Source of the DNA: Bacteroidia bacterium
GTDB taxonomy: Bacteria > Bacteroidota > Bacteroidia > UBA4408
Direction of reading: 5' to 3'
Length of the DNA stretch: 37,022 nt
Assembly (NCBI GenBank): GCA_014376525.1
Contig: JACMRI010000122.1
Coordinates: 1 to 37,022 of the forward strand
In this document: piece by piece, positions 17,438 through 29,453 of the stretch
Layout of the letters: each line of letters begins with the position of its first letter
How positions within the stretch are numbered: position 1 is the stretch's first letter
Translations under genes and position numbers: made by a program
The notes under the pieces: model-generated
What the model saw: only the letters and a program-made list of their open reading frames with translations
The model's database searches: none
What the model was told of the DNA's origin: nothing

Positions 17438-18003
17438 TTTTTAATACTAAATTAAGTACAATAATACATAAAATGTGGGAGAGAAATCACAAGAAATTAA
17501 AGCATAATTATAATTGATATACTTTAATAATAAATATTGTTTTTATCATAGTTAAAACGGACAAAATGAGCGGATTATTTATTGTTTTTGCAAGAAAAAA
17601 GGGCGAGATAAATAAAGTAAAAAAGTAAATAATCGACTAGTTTGTTTCACAACTACTAAAAAGAATGGCTAAAACTTAACATTCCAATGCAAATTAAATG
17701 TACACATTTCATTCAAATTAAAAAAAATTTTTCGTTTCAAAAACCAAATCTTAGCTTAACACTTGGGCATGTGTAACCCAGTTGTTTTTAAAAGGAGAAA
17801 TAGAGTTTTTACAACAAATACGTTTAACAACTCCTAAATAAATTAAGTGCGATTTGAGCAATTTTAAAATGAAATTAGCTATTAGTTTTACAACAAAGCA
17901 CTTGATTTAGACTCAACGATTTTTTTAAACTTTATTTATACAAGCAATACTATTACATAGCATAAAAGATAGCTAAGCCAAAGGTAAAAAAATTCAAAAA
18001 ACA
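17438..18003. other. Gene-free AT-rich region between rpoC terminator and coaBC
   Basis: About 570 bp without a convincing gene. It must hold the coaBC promoter on the minus strand, but no full TTTG/TAnnTTTG pair was found; TACCTTTG (minus, 17986-17979) is a lone -7-like match. A 20-codon plus-strand ORF (17566-17628, MSGLFIVFARKKGEINKVKK) begins after an A-rich leader, but I see nothing else that supports it. Confidence 0.5.
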
Positions 18004-18037
18004 AAAATGCTCCTCACAAAAATATGAGGAGCATTTT
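18004..18037 (-). terminator. Terminator of rpoC
   Basis: Arms 18004-18016 and 18025-18037 form a perfect 13-bp stem with a GC-rich core (GCTCCTCA). On the minus strand the stem ends in a T run and continues into T-rich sequence. It closes the tRNA-tuf-rpoC block. Confidence 0.92.
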
Positions 18038-18066
18038 ATATTTAGCACTTATTTAATAGTCGAAAC

Positions 18067-21000
18067 TTATTCTTCTACTTCAATAGATTGCTTGTTGTTT
18101 TTTGAAGCTAATAATGCTTCATTTTCTTCTTTTGAACTTACAATTATTTTTTCGTAAGCACGTAAGCCGGTACCTGCTGGTATTAAGTGTCCTACAATTA
18201 CGTTTTCTTTCAAACCTAATAAGTAATCTACTTTACCATTTACTGCTGCTTCGTTCAATACTTTTGTAGTTTCTTGAAACGATGCTGCCGATATCCACGA
18301 GTTAGTTTGTAACGATGCACGTGTAATACCTTGTAATTTTTGTTCAGATGTGGCAGTAATTGCTTCACGTGCTTCAGCCAATTTCATATCTTTACGTTTA
18401 AGCATCGAGTTTTCGTCGCGTAATTTACGTGCAGTTATTAATTGCCCTACTTTTAATGATTGAGAATCTCCAGCTTCCGTTATTACCACTTTACCAAATA
18501 AGCTGTCATTTTCTTTCATAATGTCCGCTTTATTTGCATTTTGATTTTCAAGAAAAGAAGTATCCCCAGGATCAACTACCAACGATTTACGCATCATTTG
18601 ACGTACAATTACTTCGTAATGTTTATCATTGATTTTCACACCCTGCAAACGATATACTTCTTGTATTTCGTTTACAATGTATTCTTGTACAGCCGTAGGA
18701 CCTTTAATGTTTAATATATCATCTGGAGTGGTAGCACCATCGCTCAACGAGCTTCCGGCTTTAACATAATCGTTCTCCTGTACCAATATGTGTTTAGATA
18801 ATGGCACCAAGTACTTGCGCACATCGCCAGTTCTAGATTCTACAATAACCTCACGGTTACCACGCTTAATTTTACCAAACGATATTACACCGTCTATCTC
18901 AGTTACTACCGCAGGGTTTGATGGGTTACGTGCTTCAAATAGCTCAGTTACACGAGGTAAACCTCCTGTAATATCTCCAGTTTTACCCGATGCACGAGGT
19001 ATTTTTACCATTACTGTTCCGGCTTCAATTTTGTCGCCATCATTTACTGATATATGCGCACCTACTGGTATGTTATAAATTTTAGCTTCTAAACCATCTA
19101 CCATAATTTTTATGGTTGGACTCTTCGTTTTGTCGCGCGATTCTATAATTACTTTTTCTCTAAAGCCAGTCTGCTCATCTACTTCCTCGCGGTATGAGTC
19201 ACCTTCTACTATTCCTTCAAATGATAACTTACCTTTAATCTCCGATAAGATTACAGCATTGTATGGATCCCACTCGCATATTAACTGACCAGCTTTAACT
19301 GAATCTCCGTCTTTTATGTAAATAATAGAACCATAAGGTATATTGTTAGTAGCTAATAATATTCCTGTGTTTTTATCCAATACACGTAATTCTGCCGAAC
19401 GACCAATAACTACATCAACCATATCTCCTGCAATATTTTTGCGGGCCACAGTTTTAAGTTCGTCAATTTCAGTAATACCGTCATATTTAGCTTTTATTGC
19501 CGACTCATTAGCAACTTTAGAAGCCGCACCACCAACGTGGAAAGTACGTAAAGTTAATTGAGTACCTGGCTCACCAATAGATTGTGCTGCAATAACTCCT
19601 ACGGCTTCACCTATTTGTACCATACGACCACTAGCCAAATTACGACCATAACATTTAGTACATACACCTGAGCGACTTTCGCAAGTCAATACAGAACGTA
19701 TTTCTACTGCTTCAAGTGGCGATGCATCTATTTCGTTAGCTTCTTTTTCGGTTATTTGCTCTCCTGCATCAACTATTACTACTCCAGTTAATGGATTAAT
19801 AACGTCTTGTACAGCCACACGACCTAATATTCTATCGTATAACGATTCTACTATTTCCTCATTATTTTTTAATGATGTCATAGTTAAGCCACGTAAGGTG
19901 CCGCAATCTACTTCATTAATAATAACGTCTTGCGCCACATCTACCAAACGACGTGTTAAGTAACCAGCATCTGCAGTTTTTAACGCTGTATCTGCCAATC
20001 CTTTACGTGCACCGTGAGTAGAAATAAAGTATTCTAATATAGATAAACCTTCTTTAAAGTTAGATAATACAGGATTCTCGATAATCTCCCCTCCTGACGA
20101 ACCCGCTTTTTGAGGCTTAGCCATCAAACCACGCATACCGCTCAACTGCTTAATTTGCTCCTTACTACCACGTGCACCCGAATCCAACATCATATAAATA
20201 GAGTTAAATCCTTGTTGATCGCTTGATAATATATCCATTACACGCTTAGTTAAACGCGCGTTGGTGTGGGTCCAAACGTCAATAATTTGGTTATAACGCT
20301 CATTGTTAGTAATAAAACCTTGATTATAGTTTAACATTACCTCTTCAATTTCGCCATTTGCTGCCGCTATCATTTCTTGTTTCTCCGCAGGAATAACCAC
20401 ATCACCTAAGTTAAATGATAATCCTCCTTTAAATGCCATACTAAAGCCTAAGTCTTTAATATCGTCAAGGAATTTAGCTCCTTTGGCTACACCTACTGCA
20501 TTAACTATATCACCAATTATATTACGTAACGATTTTTTGGTTAATAACTCGTTTATGTAACCATATTCAGCAGGAACTACACGGTTAAATAATATACGAC
20601 CTAATGAAGTTTCTATAATACGTGTTACCAATGCGCCATTTTCCATTACGCTTGCACGTACTTTTACAATAGCATTTAAGTCCACGGCTTTTTCGTTGTA
20701 AGCAATAACTGCCTCTTCAAAATTACCGAAAATTAAACCTTCGCCTTTTACTGGATACTCTGGCGAATTTTTGCGTGGCTTGGTCATATAATATAAACCA
20801 AGCACCATGTCCTGAGACGGAACCATTACTGGTGCACCGTTAGCAGGGTTAAGGATATTGTGCGATGCAAGCATCAACATTTGAGCTTCTAATATAGCCG
20901 CATTACCTAATGGTAAATGCACAGCCATTTGATCTCCATCAAAATCTGCATTAAAAGCAGTACATACCAACGGATGTAAACGTATTGCTTTTCCTTCAAT

Positions 21001-22362
21001 TAGTTTTGGTTGAAAAGCCTGAATACCCAAACGGTGCAAAGTAGGCGCACGGTTTAATAATACTGGATGTCCTTTTAATACGTTTTCTAATATATCCCAT
21101 ACTATTGGGTCTTTTCTATCAACAATTTTCTTAGCCGATTTTACTGTTTTCACAATTCCACGTTCCAACATCTTGCGAATAATGAACGGTTTAAAAAGCT
21201 CCGCAGCCATATCTTTTGGCAATCCACATTCGTGTAGTTTCAAATCTGGACCAACAACAATTACCGAACGTGCCGAATAATCTACACGTTTACCCAATAA
21301 ATTTTGACGGAAACGACCTTGCTTACCTTTTAATGAATCTGATAATGATTTTAACGGACGATTGGCGTCAGTTTTTACAGCATTAGCTTTACGTGAGTTG
21401 TCAAACAATGAATCTACTGATTCTTGCAACATACGCTTCTCGTTACGTAAGATAACTTCTGGAGCTTTAATTTCCAATAAGCGCTTTAAACGATTGTTAC
21501 GTATAATTACTCTACGGTATAAGTCATTCAAATCCGATGTTGCAAAACGACCTCCATCAAGTGGAACTAATGGGCGTAATTCAGGTGGGATAACTGGCAC
21601 AACTTTTACAACCATCCACTCTGGACGGTTTTCTAAGCGTGTGTTAGCCGAACGAAACGATTCTACAACTTGCAAACGCTTTAACGCTTCTTGCTTACGT
21701 TGTTGAGATGTTTCTGTATCAGCTTTATGACGTAAATCGTACGATAAATCATCTAAGTTTAAACGATTTAATAAATCTTGCAATGCTTCAGCGCCCATCT
21801 TAGCAATAAACTTGTTAGGGTCGCTATCATCAAGGTGTTGGTTTTCTTTTGGTAAAGAATCTAAAGCATCTAAATATTCTTCTTCCGATAGAAAATCTAA
21901 ATAGTTTATCTTTTCGTTCATTACTCCTGCTTGTATTACTACATAACGTTCGTAATAAATTATCATATCTAATTTCTTAGATGGTAAACCCAATAAGTAA
22001 CCCATTTTGTTAGGTAACGAACGGAAATACCAAATATGCGCCACAGGCACCACTAACGAAATGTGTCCTGTACGCTCACGACGTACTTTCTTTTCAGTAA
22101 CCTCTACTCCGCAACGGTCGCATACAATACCTTTGTAACGGATACGTTTGTATTTTCCACAAGCGCATTCCCAATCCTTAACTGGACCAAATATACGCTC
22201 GCAAAACAAACCTCCCATTTCGGGCTTATACGTACGATAGTTTATCGTTTCGGGTTTAATAACTTCGCCACTTGAACGGTCCAAGATAGACTCAGGTGAA
22301 GCTAATGAAATAGTAATTTTGGTAAAATTACTCTTCGTTTTATTTTCTTTTTTAAGTGCCAT
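18067..22362 (-). CDS. rpoC: DNA-directed RNA polymerase subunit beta'
   Basis: Largest RNA polymerase subunit, holding the catalytic Mg. The [12 protein letters not shown] motif supplies the three Asp ligands. The N-terminal zinc ribbon is CERIFGP...CACGKY...CDRCGVEV, and the second zinc site is [26 protein letters not shown] and [16 protein letters not shown] are textbook segments. The length (1431 residues) suits a Bacteroidota beta' without the large gamma-proteobacterial insert. The frame opens at a TTG (22368), but ATG at 22362 (MALKKENK) is the better start. It follows rpoB after about 100 bp that holds a hairpin. Confidence 0.98.
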   Translation of the reverse strand: MALKKENKTKSNFTKITISLASPESILDRSSGEVIKPETINYRTYKPEMGGLFCERIFGPVKDWECACGKYKRIRYKGIVCDRCGVEVTEKKVRRERTGHISLVVPVAHIWYFRSLPNKMGYLLGLPSKKLDMIIYYERYVVIQAGVMNEKINYLDFLSEEEYLDALDSLPKENQHLDDSDPNKFIAKMGAEALQDLLNRLNLDDLSYDLRHKADTETSQQRKQEALKRLQVVESFRSANTRLENRPEWMVVKVVPVIPPELRPLVPLDGGRFATSDLNDLYRRVIIRNNRLKRLLEIKAPEVILRNEKRMLQESVDSLFDNSRKANAVKTDANRPLKSLSDSLKGKQGRFRQNLLGKRVDYSARSVIVVGPDLKLHECGLPKDMAAELFKPFIIRKMLERGIVKTVKSAKKIVDRKDPIVWDILENVLKGHPVLLNRAPTLHRLGIQAFQPKLIEGKAIRLHPLVCTAFNADFDGDQMAVHLPLGNAAILEAQMLMLASHNILNPANGAPVMVPSQDMVLGLYYMTKPRKNSPEYPVKGEGLIFGNFEEAVIAYNEKAVDLNAIVKVRASVMENGALVTRIIETSLGRILFNRVVPAEYGYINELLTKKSLRNIIGDIVNAVGVAKGAKFLDDIKDLGFSMAFKGGLSFNLGDVVIPAEKQEMIAAANGEIEEVMLNYNQGFITNNERYNQIIDVWTHTNARLTKRVMDILSSDQQGFNSIYMMLDSGARGSKEQIKQLSGMRGLMAKPQKAGSSGGEIIENPVLSNFKEGLSILEYFISTHGARKGLADTALKTADAGYLTRRLVDVAQDVIINEVDCGTLRGLTMTSLKNNEEIVESLYDRILGRVAVQDVINPLTGVVIVDAGEQITEKEANEIDASPLEAVEIRSVLTCESRSGVCTKCYGRNLASGRMVQIGEAVGVIAAQSIGEPGTQLTLRTFHVGGAASKVANESAIKAKYDGITEIDELKTVARKNIAGDMVDVVIGRSAELRVLDKNTGILLATNNIPYGSIIYIKDGDSVKAGQLICEWDPYNAVILSEIKGKLSFEGIVEGDSYREEVDEQTGFREKVIIESRDKTKSPTIKIMVDGLEAKIYNIPVGAHISVNDGDKIEAGTVMVKIPRASGKTGDITGGLPRVTELFEARNPSNPAVVTEIDGVISFGKIKRGNREVIVESRTGDVRKYLVPLSKHILVQENDYVKAGSSLSDGATTPDDILNIKGPTAVQEYIVNEIQEVYRLQGVKINDKHYEVIVRQMMRKSLVVDPGDTSFLENQNANKADIMKENDSLFGKVVITEAGDSQSLKVGQLITARKLRDENSMLKRKDMKLAEAREAITATSEQKLQGITRASLQTNSWISAASFQETTKVLNEAAVNGKVDYLLGLKENVIVGHLIPAGTGLRAYEKIIVSSKEENEALLASKNNKQSIEVEE

Positions 22363-22416
22363 TATCAAAAAAATTAATTGACTTATATGAAATATTTTAA
22401 ACTATTAACCCAAATA

Positions 22417-22446
22417 ACCGTTGCCAATTTTACAATTGGCAACGGT
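22417..22446 (-). promoter_or_regulatory. Perfect hairpin between rpoB and rpoC
   Basis: Arms 22417-22429 and 22434-22446 form a 13-bp perfect stem with a 4-nt loop. It begins 18 bp past the rpoB stop. No strong T tract follows on the minus strand, so it is more likely an RNA processing or stability element or a leaky attenuator than a full terminator. Confidence 0.75.
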
Positions 22447-22464
22447 ATAAAACTATAGTTTATT

Positions 22465-25400
22465 TTAATCTAACTCAACATTTAAACATAATCCGCGTAG
22501 CTCATGTAACAATACATTAAACGACTCAGGGATACCTGGTGTTGGTAAATTATCACCTTTTACTATTGCTTCGTATGCTTTAGCACGACCTACAACGTCA
22601 TCAGATTTTACTGTTAATATCTCTTGCAAGATATTTGCAGCTCCAAATGCTTCAATTGCCCATACCTCCATTTCACCAAAACGCTGACCACCAAATTGTG
22701 CTTTACCGCCCAATGGTTGTTGTGTAATTAATGAGTAAGGACCTATTGAACGTGCGTGCATTTTGTCATCAACTAAGTGACCTAATTTAAGCATGTAAAT
22801 AATACCTACGGTAGCCGGTTGGTCAAAAGGATCGCCTGTACCTCCATCAATAAGAAACGTACGACCGTAACGTGGCAAGCCAGCTTTATCGGTATATTCG
22901 CCTATTTGCTCTTCGGTAGCCCCGTCAAATATTGGTGTAGAAAAACGCATACCTAGTTTTTCTCCAGCCCAAGCTAATACAGTTTCGTATATTTGACCTA
23001 AGTTCATACGCGAAGGTACACCTAGTGGATTCAATACTATATCTACCGGTGTTCCGTCATCGAGGAATGGCATATCTTCGTCGCGAACAATTTTAGATAC
23101 AATACCTTTGTTACCGTGGCGACCAGCCATTTTATCTCCTACTTTTAACTTACGTTTTTTAGCAATATACACTTTAGCCATTTGTATAATTCCTGCAGGT
23201 AACTCATCACCTACTGATATTGCAAATTTCTTACGCTTGTATATTCCTAATACGTCGTTATGACGTATGTTGTAATTGTGTAATAACTGACTTACCAAAG
23301 AGTTTACTTCTTTGTCGGCAGTCCAACCTACTGGATTTACGTTTAAGAAATCAATTTTTTCTACTTGCTTGCGAGAGAATTTAGCACCTTTAGTAAACAT
23401 CAATTCCTTTAAATTATTGTAAACACCTTGCGAAGTTTTTCCGTCAATTAGTTTCATTAATTTATCTAATAGTTGTACACGTACTTTGGCAGCATGCTCT
23501 TCAAACTCTTCATCAATCTTAGCCAAAACTGGTTTTTCTTCCGTTTTAGCTTTACGATCTTTAATTATTTTAGAAAACAATTTCTTATCCAAAATTATAC
23601 CTCTCACACCTGGACCAGCTTTTAACGAAGCGTCTTTAACGTCGCCTGCCTTATCTCCAAATATTGCACGTAATAATTTTTCTTCTGGTGATGGATCAGT
23701 TTCTCCTTTTGGAGTAATTTTTCCAATCATAATGTCGCCTTCTTTTACTTCGGCTCCAATACGAATAATACCATGTTCGTCCAAGTCTTTAGTAGCTTCT
23801 TCCGAAACGTTTGGAATGTCCGAAGTAAATTCTTCCATACCACGTTTAGTGTCACGCACCTCCAATTGGTACTCATCAATGTGTATTGATGTAAATATAT
23901 CTTCACGTATAATACGTTCCGAAATTACTATAGCATCTTCAAAGTTGTACCCCTTCCATGGCATGAACGCCACTTTTAAGTTACGACCAAGCGCCAACTC
24001 TCCTTTTTCGGTAGCATAACCCTCGCACAATACTTGTCCTCTACTTACCTTATCCCCTACTCTAACGATTGGTTTAAGATTCATACACGTACTTTGATTG
24101 GTTTTTTTGAATTTAACTAAGTTATATGTTTTAGTTTCTCCATCAAAACTAACCAATAATTCGTTTTCGGTTTTTTCGTAACGTATGGTAATTTGATTTG
24201 CATCAACATACTCCACAACACCTGTACCTTCAGCATTTATCAACACACGAGAATCGCGTGCAACTTGTGCCTCAATACCTGTACCAACTATAGGAGCTTG
24301 CGGACGTAATAATGGTACCGCTTGGCGTTGCATATTCGAACCCATTAGGGCACGGTTAGCATCATCATGCTCCAAAAACGGTATTAATGATGCTGCAATT
24401 GATGCAATTTGATTTGCTCCAACATCTATTAATTGTAAGTTTTCGGGTGCAACAATAGGGAAATCTCCTTCCGAACGTGCTTTTACACGTGGCGTTAAAA
24501 ATGTTCCTTTATCATCAAAGTGAGCTGTTGCTTGTGCAATAACTTTTCCATCTTCCTCTTCGGCAGATAAATAAGTAATAGTATCAATATTAACTTTTCC
24601 GTCTATTACATTGCGGTATGGCGTTTCGATAAAGCCTAATTTGTTAATTTTAGCATATACACACAACGAAGAAATAAGACCAATGTTTGGACCTTCGGGA
24701 GTTTCAATAGTACATAAACGACCATAATGGGTATAATGCACATCACGTACCTCAAAACCTGCACGTTCACGACTTAAACCTCCAGGGCCTAACGCTGATA
24801 AACGACGCTTGTGAGTAATTTCGGCTAATGGATTGGTTTGATCCATGAACTGTGATAATTGATTAGTACCAAAAAATGAATTAATAACACTTGACAAAGT
24901 CTTGGCGTTAATCAAATCTATTGGAGCAAATACTTCATTATCACGAACGTTCATACGGTCGCGAATTGTACGTGCCATACGAGACAAACCAACACCAAAT
25001 TGTGAGTGCAATTGCTCGCCTACTGTACGAACACGACGGTTTGACAAGTGATCAATATCATCAACATCAGTCTTAGAATTGATTAACTCAATTAATACTT
25101 TAATTATTTTAATAATGTCTTCACGAGTTAATACACGTGTAGTCATAGGTATGTTCATACCTAATTTTTTGTTGATGCGGTAACGACCAACTTCTCCTAA
25201 ATCATAACGTTTGTCAGAGAAAAATAATTTATCTACCGTAGAGCGTGCAGTTTCTTCATCAGGTGGTTCTGCATTTCGCAACTGACGATAAATATGCTCA
25301 ACCGCTTCTTTTTCAGAATTGGAAGTATCTTTTTGTAATGTATTAAAGATAATAGCGAAATCATTTAAGTTGGCATCTTCTTTATTTAAAATGATAGTTT

Positions 25401-26271
25401 TCACTTCATTTTCAATAATTAACTCACAAAGAGATTCATCAAGAATTGCTTCACGATCAATTAACACTTCGTTACGTTCTATAGATACTACTTCTCCAGT
25501 TTCTTCGTCCACAAAATCTTCTACCCATGATTTTAAAACACGTGCAGCCAATTTGCGACCAATATAGTTTTTCATTCCCGATTTGGTAACTTTAACTTCG
25601 TCAGCCAAACCAAAAATGTTTAAGATGTCTTTGTCTGATTCGTAACCAATTGCACGTAATAAAGTAGTTACAGGTAACTTTTTTTTACGATCGATGTACG
25701 CATACATTATTTTGTTTATATCAGTTGAAAACTCAATCCAAGAACCCTTGAACGGAATAATACGCGCCGAATATAATTTTGTACCATTAGCATGACGGCT
25801 TTGACCAAAGAACACACCTGGAGAACGGTGTAATTGAGATACAATTACACGTTCGGCACCATTGATTAAAAATGTTCCTTTGGGAGTCATGTAAGGTATT
25901 GTACCCAAATACACATCTTGAGTTTTTGCTTCAAAATCAACGTGTTCAGGGTCAGTACAATACAAGTGCAATTTTGCTTTAAGCGGTACACTGTAAGTAA
26001 GTCCACGTTCTATACATTCTTCAATGTTGTAACGAGGTGGATCTATATAATAATCTTTAAACTCAAGTACAAAGTTATTACGAGCATCCGATATAGGGAA
26101 ATTCTCAGCAAATACTTTGTATAAACCTTCGTTAAGACGGTTTTCTGGTGTAGTTTCTAACTGGAAAAAATCTTGAAAAGATTTTAGCTGTACATCTAAG
26201 AAATCGGGATAATCGATTGGTTTAGATACTGTTGAAAATGTTTTTCTTTTTGAAATAGTTGTAGTAGCCAA
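22465..26271 (-). CDS. rpoB: DNA-directed RNA polymerase subunit beta
   Basis: Second-largest RNA polymerase subunit; 1268 residues. The rifampicin region reads [17 protein letters not shown]...[13 protein letters not shown], with the Asp, His and Ser that are mutated in resistant strains all in the wild-type state, so susceptibility at the target is expected. The lysine-rich [15 protein letters not shown] and [14 protein letters not shown] motifs near the C terminus are standard. No ATG is available at the N terminus: the frame begins with TTG at 26271-26269 (then [11 protein letters not shown]), with an in-frame stop 24 bp upstream. The N-terminal [19 protein letters not shown] segment shows that nothing essential is lost. 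Confidence 0.97.
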   Translation of the reverse strand: MATTTISKRKTFSTVSKPIDYPDFLDVQLKSFQDFFQLETTPENRLNEGLYKVFAENFPISDARNNFVLEFKDYYIDPPRYNIEECIERGLTYSVPLKAKLHLYCTDPEHVDFEAKTQDVYLGTIPYMTPKGTFLINGAERVIVSQLHRSPGVFFGQSRHANGTKLYSARIIPFKGSWIEFSTDINKIMYAYIDRKKKLPVTTLLRAIGYESDKDILNIFGLADEVKVTKSGMKNYIGRKLAARVLKSWVEDFVDEETGEVVSIERNEVLIDREAILDESLCELIIENEVKTIILNKEDANLNDFAIIFNTLQKDTSNSEKEAVEHIYRQLRNAEPPDEETARSTVDKLFFSDKRYDLGEVGRYRINKKLGMNIPMTTRVLTREDIIKIIKVLIELINSKTDVDDIDHLSNRRVRTVGEQLHSQFGVGLSRMARTIRDRMNVRDNEVFAPIDLINAKTLSSVINSFFGTNQLSQFMDQTNPLAEITHKRRLSALGPGGLSRERAGFEVRDVHYTHYGRLCTIETPEGPNIGLISSLCVYAKINKLGFIETPYRNVIDGKVNIDTITYLSAEEEDGKVIAQATAHFDDKGTFLTPRVKARSEGDFPIVAPENLQLIDVGANQIASIAASLIPFLEHDDANRALMGSNMQRQAVPLLRPQAPIVGTGIEAQVARDSRVLINAEGTGVVEYVDANQITIRYEKTENELLVSFDGETKTYNLVKFKKTNQSTCMNLKPIVRVGDKVSRGQVLCEGYATEKGELALGRNLKVAFMPWKGYNFEDAIVISERIIREDIFTSIHIDEYQLEVRDTKRGMEEFTSDIPNVSEEATKDLDEHGIIRIGAEVKEGDIMIGKITPKGETDPSPEEKLLRAIFGDKAGDVKDASLKAGPGVRGIILDKKLFSKIIKDRKAKTEEKPVLAKIDEEFEEHAAKVRVQLLDKLMKLIDGKTSQGVYNNLKELMFTKGAKFSRKQVEKIDFLNVNPVGWTADKEVNSLVSQLLHNYNIRHNDVLGIYKRKKFAISVGDELPAGIIQMAKVYIAKKRKLKVGDKMAGRHGNKGIVSKIVRDEDMPFLDDGTPVDIVLNPLGVPSRMNLGQIYETVLAWAGEKLGMRFSTPIFDGATEEQIGEYTDKAGLPRYGRTFLIDGGTGDPFDQPATVGIIYMLKLGHLVDDKMHARSIGPYSLITQQPLGGKAQFGGQRFGEMEVWAIEAFGAANILQEILTVKSDDVVGRAKAYEAIVKGDNLPTPGIPESFNVLLHELRGLCLNVELD

Positions 26272-26330
26272 TGTGATAAAAATGTTACGAATGATTTAAC
26301 TAAACTAAAAACGAATTATGCACAAACAAG

Positions 26331-26359
26331 CATAGTTCCTCATATAATGAGGAACTATG
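26331..26359 (-). promoter_or_regulatory. Perfect hairpin between rplL and rpoB (attenuator candidate)
   Basis: Arms 26331-26343 and 26347-26359 form a 13-bp perfect stem with a 3-nt loop in the 109-bp gap between rplL and rpoB. On the minus strand it is followed by CTTGTTTG rather than a pure T tract. E. coli has a partial terminator at the same position that lowers rpoBC relative to ribosomal protein mRNA; a similar role is an inference. Confidence 0.75.
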
Positions 26360-26380
26360 TGTTAAGATATTTAGTTAAAA

Positions 26381-26746
26381 TTACTTAATTTCAACTTCAG
26401 CACCTGCCTCTATTAACTGTGCTTTGATAGTTTCTGCTTCTTCTTTAGAAACGCCTTCCTTCAGAGCTTTTGGTGCTCCATCTACTAGGTCTTTTGCTTC
26501 TTTCAAACCTAACCCTGTTAAGTCTTTAACAAGCTTTACAACTGCTAATTTACTTGCACCTGCACCTTTTAATATTACATCAAATGATGTTTTTTCAACA
26601 GCAGCTTCTGCGCCTCCTCCAGATACTATTACAGCAGCTGCAGCAGGTTCGATACCGTATTCATCTTTTAATATTTTAGCTAATTCATTAACGTCTTTTA
26701 TAGTTAAATTAACTAGAGTTTCAGCAATTACTTTTAAATCTGACAT
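26381..26746 (-). CDS. rplL: 50S ribosomal protein L7/L12
   Basis: Stalk protein that recruits translation GTPases. At 121 residues it has an N-terminal dimerisation part ([22 protein letters not shown]), an Ala/Gly-rich hinge (about 36-50) and the C-terminal factor-binding domain with [25 protein letters not shown]. It follows rplJ after 76 bp, the usual order. The acidic composition and the [10 protein letters not shown] segment are typical. Confidence 0.98.
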   Translation of the reverse strand: MSDLKVIAETLVNLTIKDVNELAKILKDEYGIEPAAAAVIVSGGGAEAAVEKTSFDVILKGAGASKLAVVKLVKDLTGLGLKEAKDLVDGAPKALKEGVSKEEAETIKAQLIEAGAEVEIK

Positions 26747-26822
26747 TTTAAACGATTTTATTGGTTTTAATTATTATTTTATTTAATTTTTATTCTTAAT
26801 TATTTTATAATTAAGGTATGAA

Positions 26823-27314
26823 TTATGCTTCCTTTCCTTCAGCGTGTACAGTTATACCTGATAACACATTTTGAATTGGTGATTGTAATGCAGCAATTAC
26901 ATCTGCAATTAATTCATTTTTAGTTTTGATAGATGCTAATGTTGTTAATTGGTCATCGCCCAAATAAACAGTTTCTGCAACCCATGCACCTTTTAGTAAA
27001 GGTTTTGCATTTTTCTTACGAAACTCTTTAATTAGTTTACCAGGCTCGTTCATCGATTCGCTTAGTAATATAGTTGAATTACCTTTCAATGAAGTGTATA
27101 ACTCAGCATATTTTTCGCCCGAACGCTCCATAGCTTTTTGAAGTAATGTATTTTTAACTACCAACATTTTGATGTTTTTAGTAAAACACGCTCTTCTTAA
27201 ACCAGTAGTTACCTGCGAATTTAATGCTGATGTATCAGTAATATAAAAATTACTATTTTCAGCTAACATTTTTGCTAAAGCATCAATTTGTTGATTTTTT
27301 TCTATTTTTGTCAT
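26823..27314 (-). CDS. rplJ: 50S ribosomal protein L10
   Basis: Base of the ribosomal stalk, binding 23S rRNA and carrying L7/L12 dimers. At 163 residues it has the expected TGLRRACFTKNIKMLVVKNTLLQKAME segment, GNSTILLSES, and a C-terminal helix (LIADVIAALQSPIQNVL) that binds L12. Only 14 bp separate it from rplA, so there is no room for the long L10 leader RNA that regulates rplJL in E. coli; regulation must act differently or further upstream. Confidence 0.96.
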   Translation of the reverse strand: MTKIEKNQQIDALAKMLAENSNFYITDTSALNSQVTTGLRRACFTKNIKMLVVKNTLLQKAMERSGEKYAELYTSLKGNSTILLSESMNEPGKLIKEFRKKNAKPLLKGAWVAETVYLGDDQLTTLASIKTKNELIADVIAALQSPIQNVLSGITVHAEGKEA

Positions 27315-27328
27315 TATATCAACTTTAA

Positions 27329-28021
27329 TTAAATAATTACTTTAGTATCTATTGGAAGACCTACCCCCATAGTACTTGTTAAGTAAACACTTTTTACATA
27401 CGTACCTTTTGCTGAAGATGGCTTTAATTTTAAGATAGTTTGGATAAGCTCATTTGCATTGTCCTGAATTTTATTTGCATCAAATGATAGTTTACCAATT
27501 GAAGCATGTATAATACCTGTTTTATCTACTTTAAAATCAATTTTACCAGCTTTAACCTCCGTTACCGCTTTTCCAACTTCCATAGTTACTGTACCTGTTT
27601 TAGGATTTGGCATTAAACCACGAGGACCTAACACTTTACCCAAAGCACCTACTTTACCCATAACGTTTGGAGTAGTTATAATTACATCAATACCAGTCCA
27701 GCCCGATTTGATTTTTTCTATATACTCATCTAATCCTACGAAGTCTGCTCCTGCTGCTTTAGCTTCGTCTGCCTTTTCAGGACCTACTAACGCTAATACA
27801 CGAACATTTTTGCCTGTACCGTGAGGTAAAGATACAACACCACGTACCATTTGATTTGCTTTACGAGGATCAACACCTAAACGTACACAAATATCAACCG
27901 CTTGGTCAAATTTAGTTGTGCTAGTAGTTTTTAATAGAGATGCTGCTTCAGTAAGAGTATATTGTTTAGTTAAATCTAATTTAGCTAAAACATCTTTTCT
28001 TTTCTTTGTTAATTTAGACAT
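27329..28021 (-). CDS. rplA: 50S ribosomal protein L1
   Basis: Protein of the ribosomal L1 stalk, 230 residues, which is the usual size. Diagnostic parts are [30 protein letters not shown], and the central [16 protein letters not shown] motif that contacts rRNA. The C-terminal [16 protein letters not shown] is standard. It starts 12 bp after rplK, and L1 commonly represses its own operon by binding the rplK leader. Confidence 0.98.
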   Translation of the reverse strand: MSKLTKKRKDVLAKLDLTKQYTLTEAASLLKTTSTTKFDQAVDICVRLGVDPRKANQMVRGVVSLPHGTGKNVRVLALVGPEKADEAKAAGADFVGLDEYIEKIKSGWTGIDVIITTPNVMGKVGALGKVLGPRGLMPNPKTGTVTMEVGKAVTEVKAGKIDFKVDKTGIIHASIGKLSFDANKIQDNANELIQTILKLKPSSAKGTYVKSVYLTSTMGVGLPIDTKVII

Positions 28022-28033
28022 GTCTTATTAAAA

Positions 28034-28471
28034 TTAATAGGGTTTCTGACCGTCAATAGTCATACCAAGACTACGAGCTGTTCCTGCTACCATTGACATT
28101 GCCGCTTCCATTGTAAAACAATTTAAATCGGGCATTTTCAATTCTGCTATGGTTCTAACTTGATCCCAAGTTACTTTTCCTATTTTCTTACGATTAGGTT
28201 CTGCTGAGCCTTTTGCAACTTTAACAAGCTCTTTTAACTGTATTGCTACAGGTGGAACTTTAATTATAAATTCAAAAGATTTGTCAGAATAAACAGTAAT
28301 TACAACAGGAAGAACTTTTCCAGCTTTGTCTTGAGTACGTGCATTAAACTGCTTACAAAACTCCATAATATTTACACCTTTAGAACCCAATGCTGGACCT
28401 ATTGGTGGAGATGGATTTGCAGCACCGCCTTTTACTTGTAATTTAATAAAGCCTGTTACTTCTTTTGCCAT
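28034..28471 (-). CDS. rplK: 50S ribosomal protein L11
   Basis: Component of the GTPase-associated centre. At 145 residues it has [37 protein letters not shown] in pieces matching the N-terminal domain, including the Pro-rich [10 protein letters not shown] that binds thiostrepton-type antibiotics. The C-terminal rRNA-binding domain ends [11 protein letters not shown]. It has its own upstream promoter in the gap behind nusG. Confidence 0.98.
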   Translation of the reverse strand: MAKEVTGFIKLQVKGGAANPSPPIGPALGSKGVNIMEFCKQFNARTQDKAGKVLPVVITVYSDKSFEFIIKVPPVAIQLKELVKVAKGSAEPNRKKIGKVTWDQVRTIAELKMPDLNCFTMEAAMSMVAGTARSLGMTIDGQKPY

Positions 28472-28518
28472 TTTTTTTCTTAATTTAATTCAATAATTAG
28501 AAGCTTATTGTAACGTTT

Positions 28519-28549
28519 CAAAACTATTTCTCACAAATAGCTTTGCAAA
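28519..28549 (-). promoter_or_regulatory. Bacteroidota-type promoter of rplKAJL-rpoBC
   Basis: On the minus strand TTTG (28549-28546), a 19-nt spacer, then TAGTTTTG (28526-28519), matching the TTTG-N19-TAnnTTTG consensus. It sits in the 112-bp gap between nusG and rplK. It gives the downstream ribosomal and polymerase genes an internal start, separate from tuf-secE-nusG. Confidence 0.75.
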
Positions 28550-28583
28550 TTTAATTTTTATTTTTGACTATACAAATTTTAAT

Positions 28584-29147
28584 TTACTCTTTTTCAACTT
28601 GCGTATAGTTTAATTCTAAAGGTGTTTTGCGACCGAAAATCTTAACCATAACTTTTAATTTCTTTTTATCTTCGTTAATTTCTTCAATTACACCTGAAAA
28701 ACTATTAAATGGTCCGTCAATTACTTTAACGGCATCTCCTATCAAGTATGGATTTATTGTTTCAATTTCGTTTTCAGTAAGTGCATCAACATTGCCTAAT
28801 ATACGATTAACTTCTGATTGGCGCATTGGAACTGGGTTGCCTCCTTTATCTCCTAAGAAGCCAATTACATTGGGCACATTTTTTATTGTATGGCCTATTT
28901 CACCTACTATTGCAGCTTCGATAAGTATGTATCCAGGATAAAAGTTACGTTCTATAGTTACCTTTTTTCCATTACGTATTTGAATTACTTTTTCTGTAGG
29001 GATTAGTATTTGAGATACATAATCATTCATACCTATACGGCTAATTTCAACCTCAATAAATTGTTTTATTTTTTTTTCTTGTCCAGCAACAGCACGTATA
29101 ACGTACCATTTTTTTACTGTATCTGTTTTTTGAATTTCCGACATCAT
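28584..29147 (-). CDS. nusG: Transcription termination/antitermination protein NusG
   Basis: Elongation factor that binds RNA polymerase and couples it to the ribosome or Rho. The 187-residue protein has the NGN domain (KKWYVIRAVAGQEKKIKQFIE...FYPGYILIEA...NVPNVIGFLG) and a C-terminal KOW domain (GDAVKVIDGPFNSFSGVIEEI). It directly abuts secE (stop 29150-29148, start 29147). A GGAGGG sequence in the end of secE lies 7 bp before the second Met (29144), making that Met an equally likely start. Confidence 0.97.
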   Translation of the reverse strand: MMSEIQKTDTVKKWYVIRAVAGQEKKIKQFIEVEISRIGMNDYVSQILIPTEKVIQIRNGKKVTIERNFYPGYILIEAAIVGEIGHTIKNVPNVIGFLGDKGGNPVPMRQSEVNRILGNVDALTENEIETINPYLIGDAVKVIDGPFNSFSGVIEEINEDKKKLKVMVKIFGRKTPLELNYTQVEKE

Positions 29148-29345
29148 CTATCCCTCCATAAGTTTGTACACTTGTTCAAGAACAAATTGGAACGATTGAT
29201 CCATAGCCATTACAATTACTGCAAATATAAGAGAGGCTACAATTACTAATGCGGCGCTACTTTGTAACTCGCTCCATGAAGGCCAAGTTACATTATTCAT
29301 CAACTCGTCGTAAGATGACTTTAAATATGAAATTAAATTTTTCAT
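29148..29345 (-). CDS. secE: Preprotein translocase subunit SecE
   Basis: Clamp of the SecYEG channel. A short, single-membrane-span form of 65 residues: an amphipathic start (NLISYLKSSYDELMNNVTWPSW) with the conserved VTWPSW motif, then one hydrophobic helix (LVIVASLIFAVIVMAMD). Position between tRNA-Trp and nusG is the usual one. Confidence 0.95.
   Translation of the reverse strand: MKNLISYLKSSYDELMNNVTWPSWSELQSSAALVIVASLIFAVIVMAMDQSFQFVLEQVYKLMEG
29152..29157 (-). promoter_or_regulatory. Strong Shine-Dalgarno before nusG
   Basis: GGAGGG within the last codons of secE, 4 bp before the first and 7 bp before the second nusG ATG. Strong Shine-Dalgarno sequences are rare in Bacteroidota, and other genes here have A-rich leaders. 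It is partly dictated by the secE end (Met-Glu-Gly), so it may be coincidental. Confidence 0.5.
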
Positions 29346-29376
29346 TTATAGTTGTAAAAGATAAATTATAGTTGAG

Positions 29377-29447
29377 CACAGGCGGAGAGATTCGAACTCC
29401 CATCAACGGTTTTGGAGACCGCTATTCTACCCTTGAACTACGCCTGT
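29377..29447 (-). tRNA. tRNA-Trp (anticodon CCA)
   Basis: 71 nt. Acceptor ACAGGCG pairs with CGCCTGT, discriminator G. Anticodon loop CTCCAAA gives CCA. T arm GGGAG-TTCGAAT-CTCTC. No encoded CCA end. Located between tuf and secE, as in many bacteria. Confidence 0.97.
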
Positions 29448-29453
29448 AAATAA

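Noticed and set aside
17566-17628. 20-codon ORF MSGLFIVFARKKGEINKVKK
   Set aside because: Good A-rich leader but very short, with no context or family to support it; kept only as a remark in the gap entry.
23486-24019. 177-codon plus-strand ORF inside rpoB
   Set aside because: Antisense shadow of a conserved essential gene, Ser-rich low-complexity translation with no domain.
27315-27328. L10 (rplJ) leader RNA
   Set aside because: Only 14 bp separate rplA and rplJ, too little for the leader structure.
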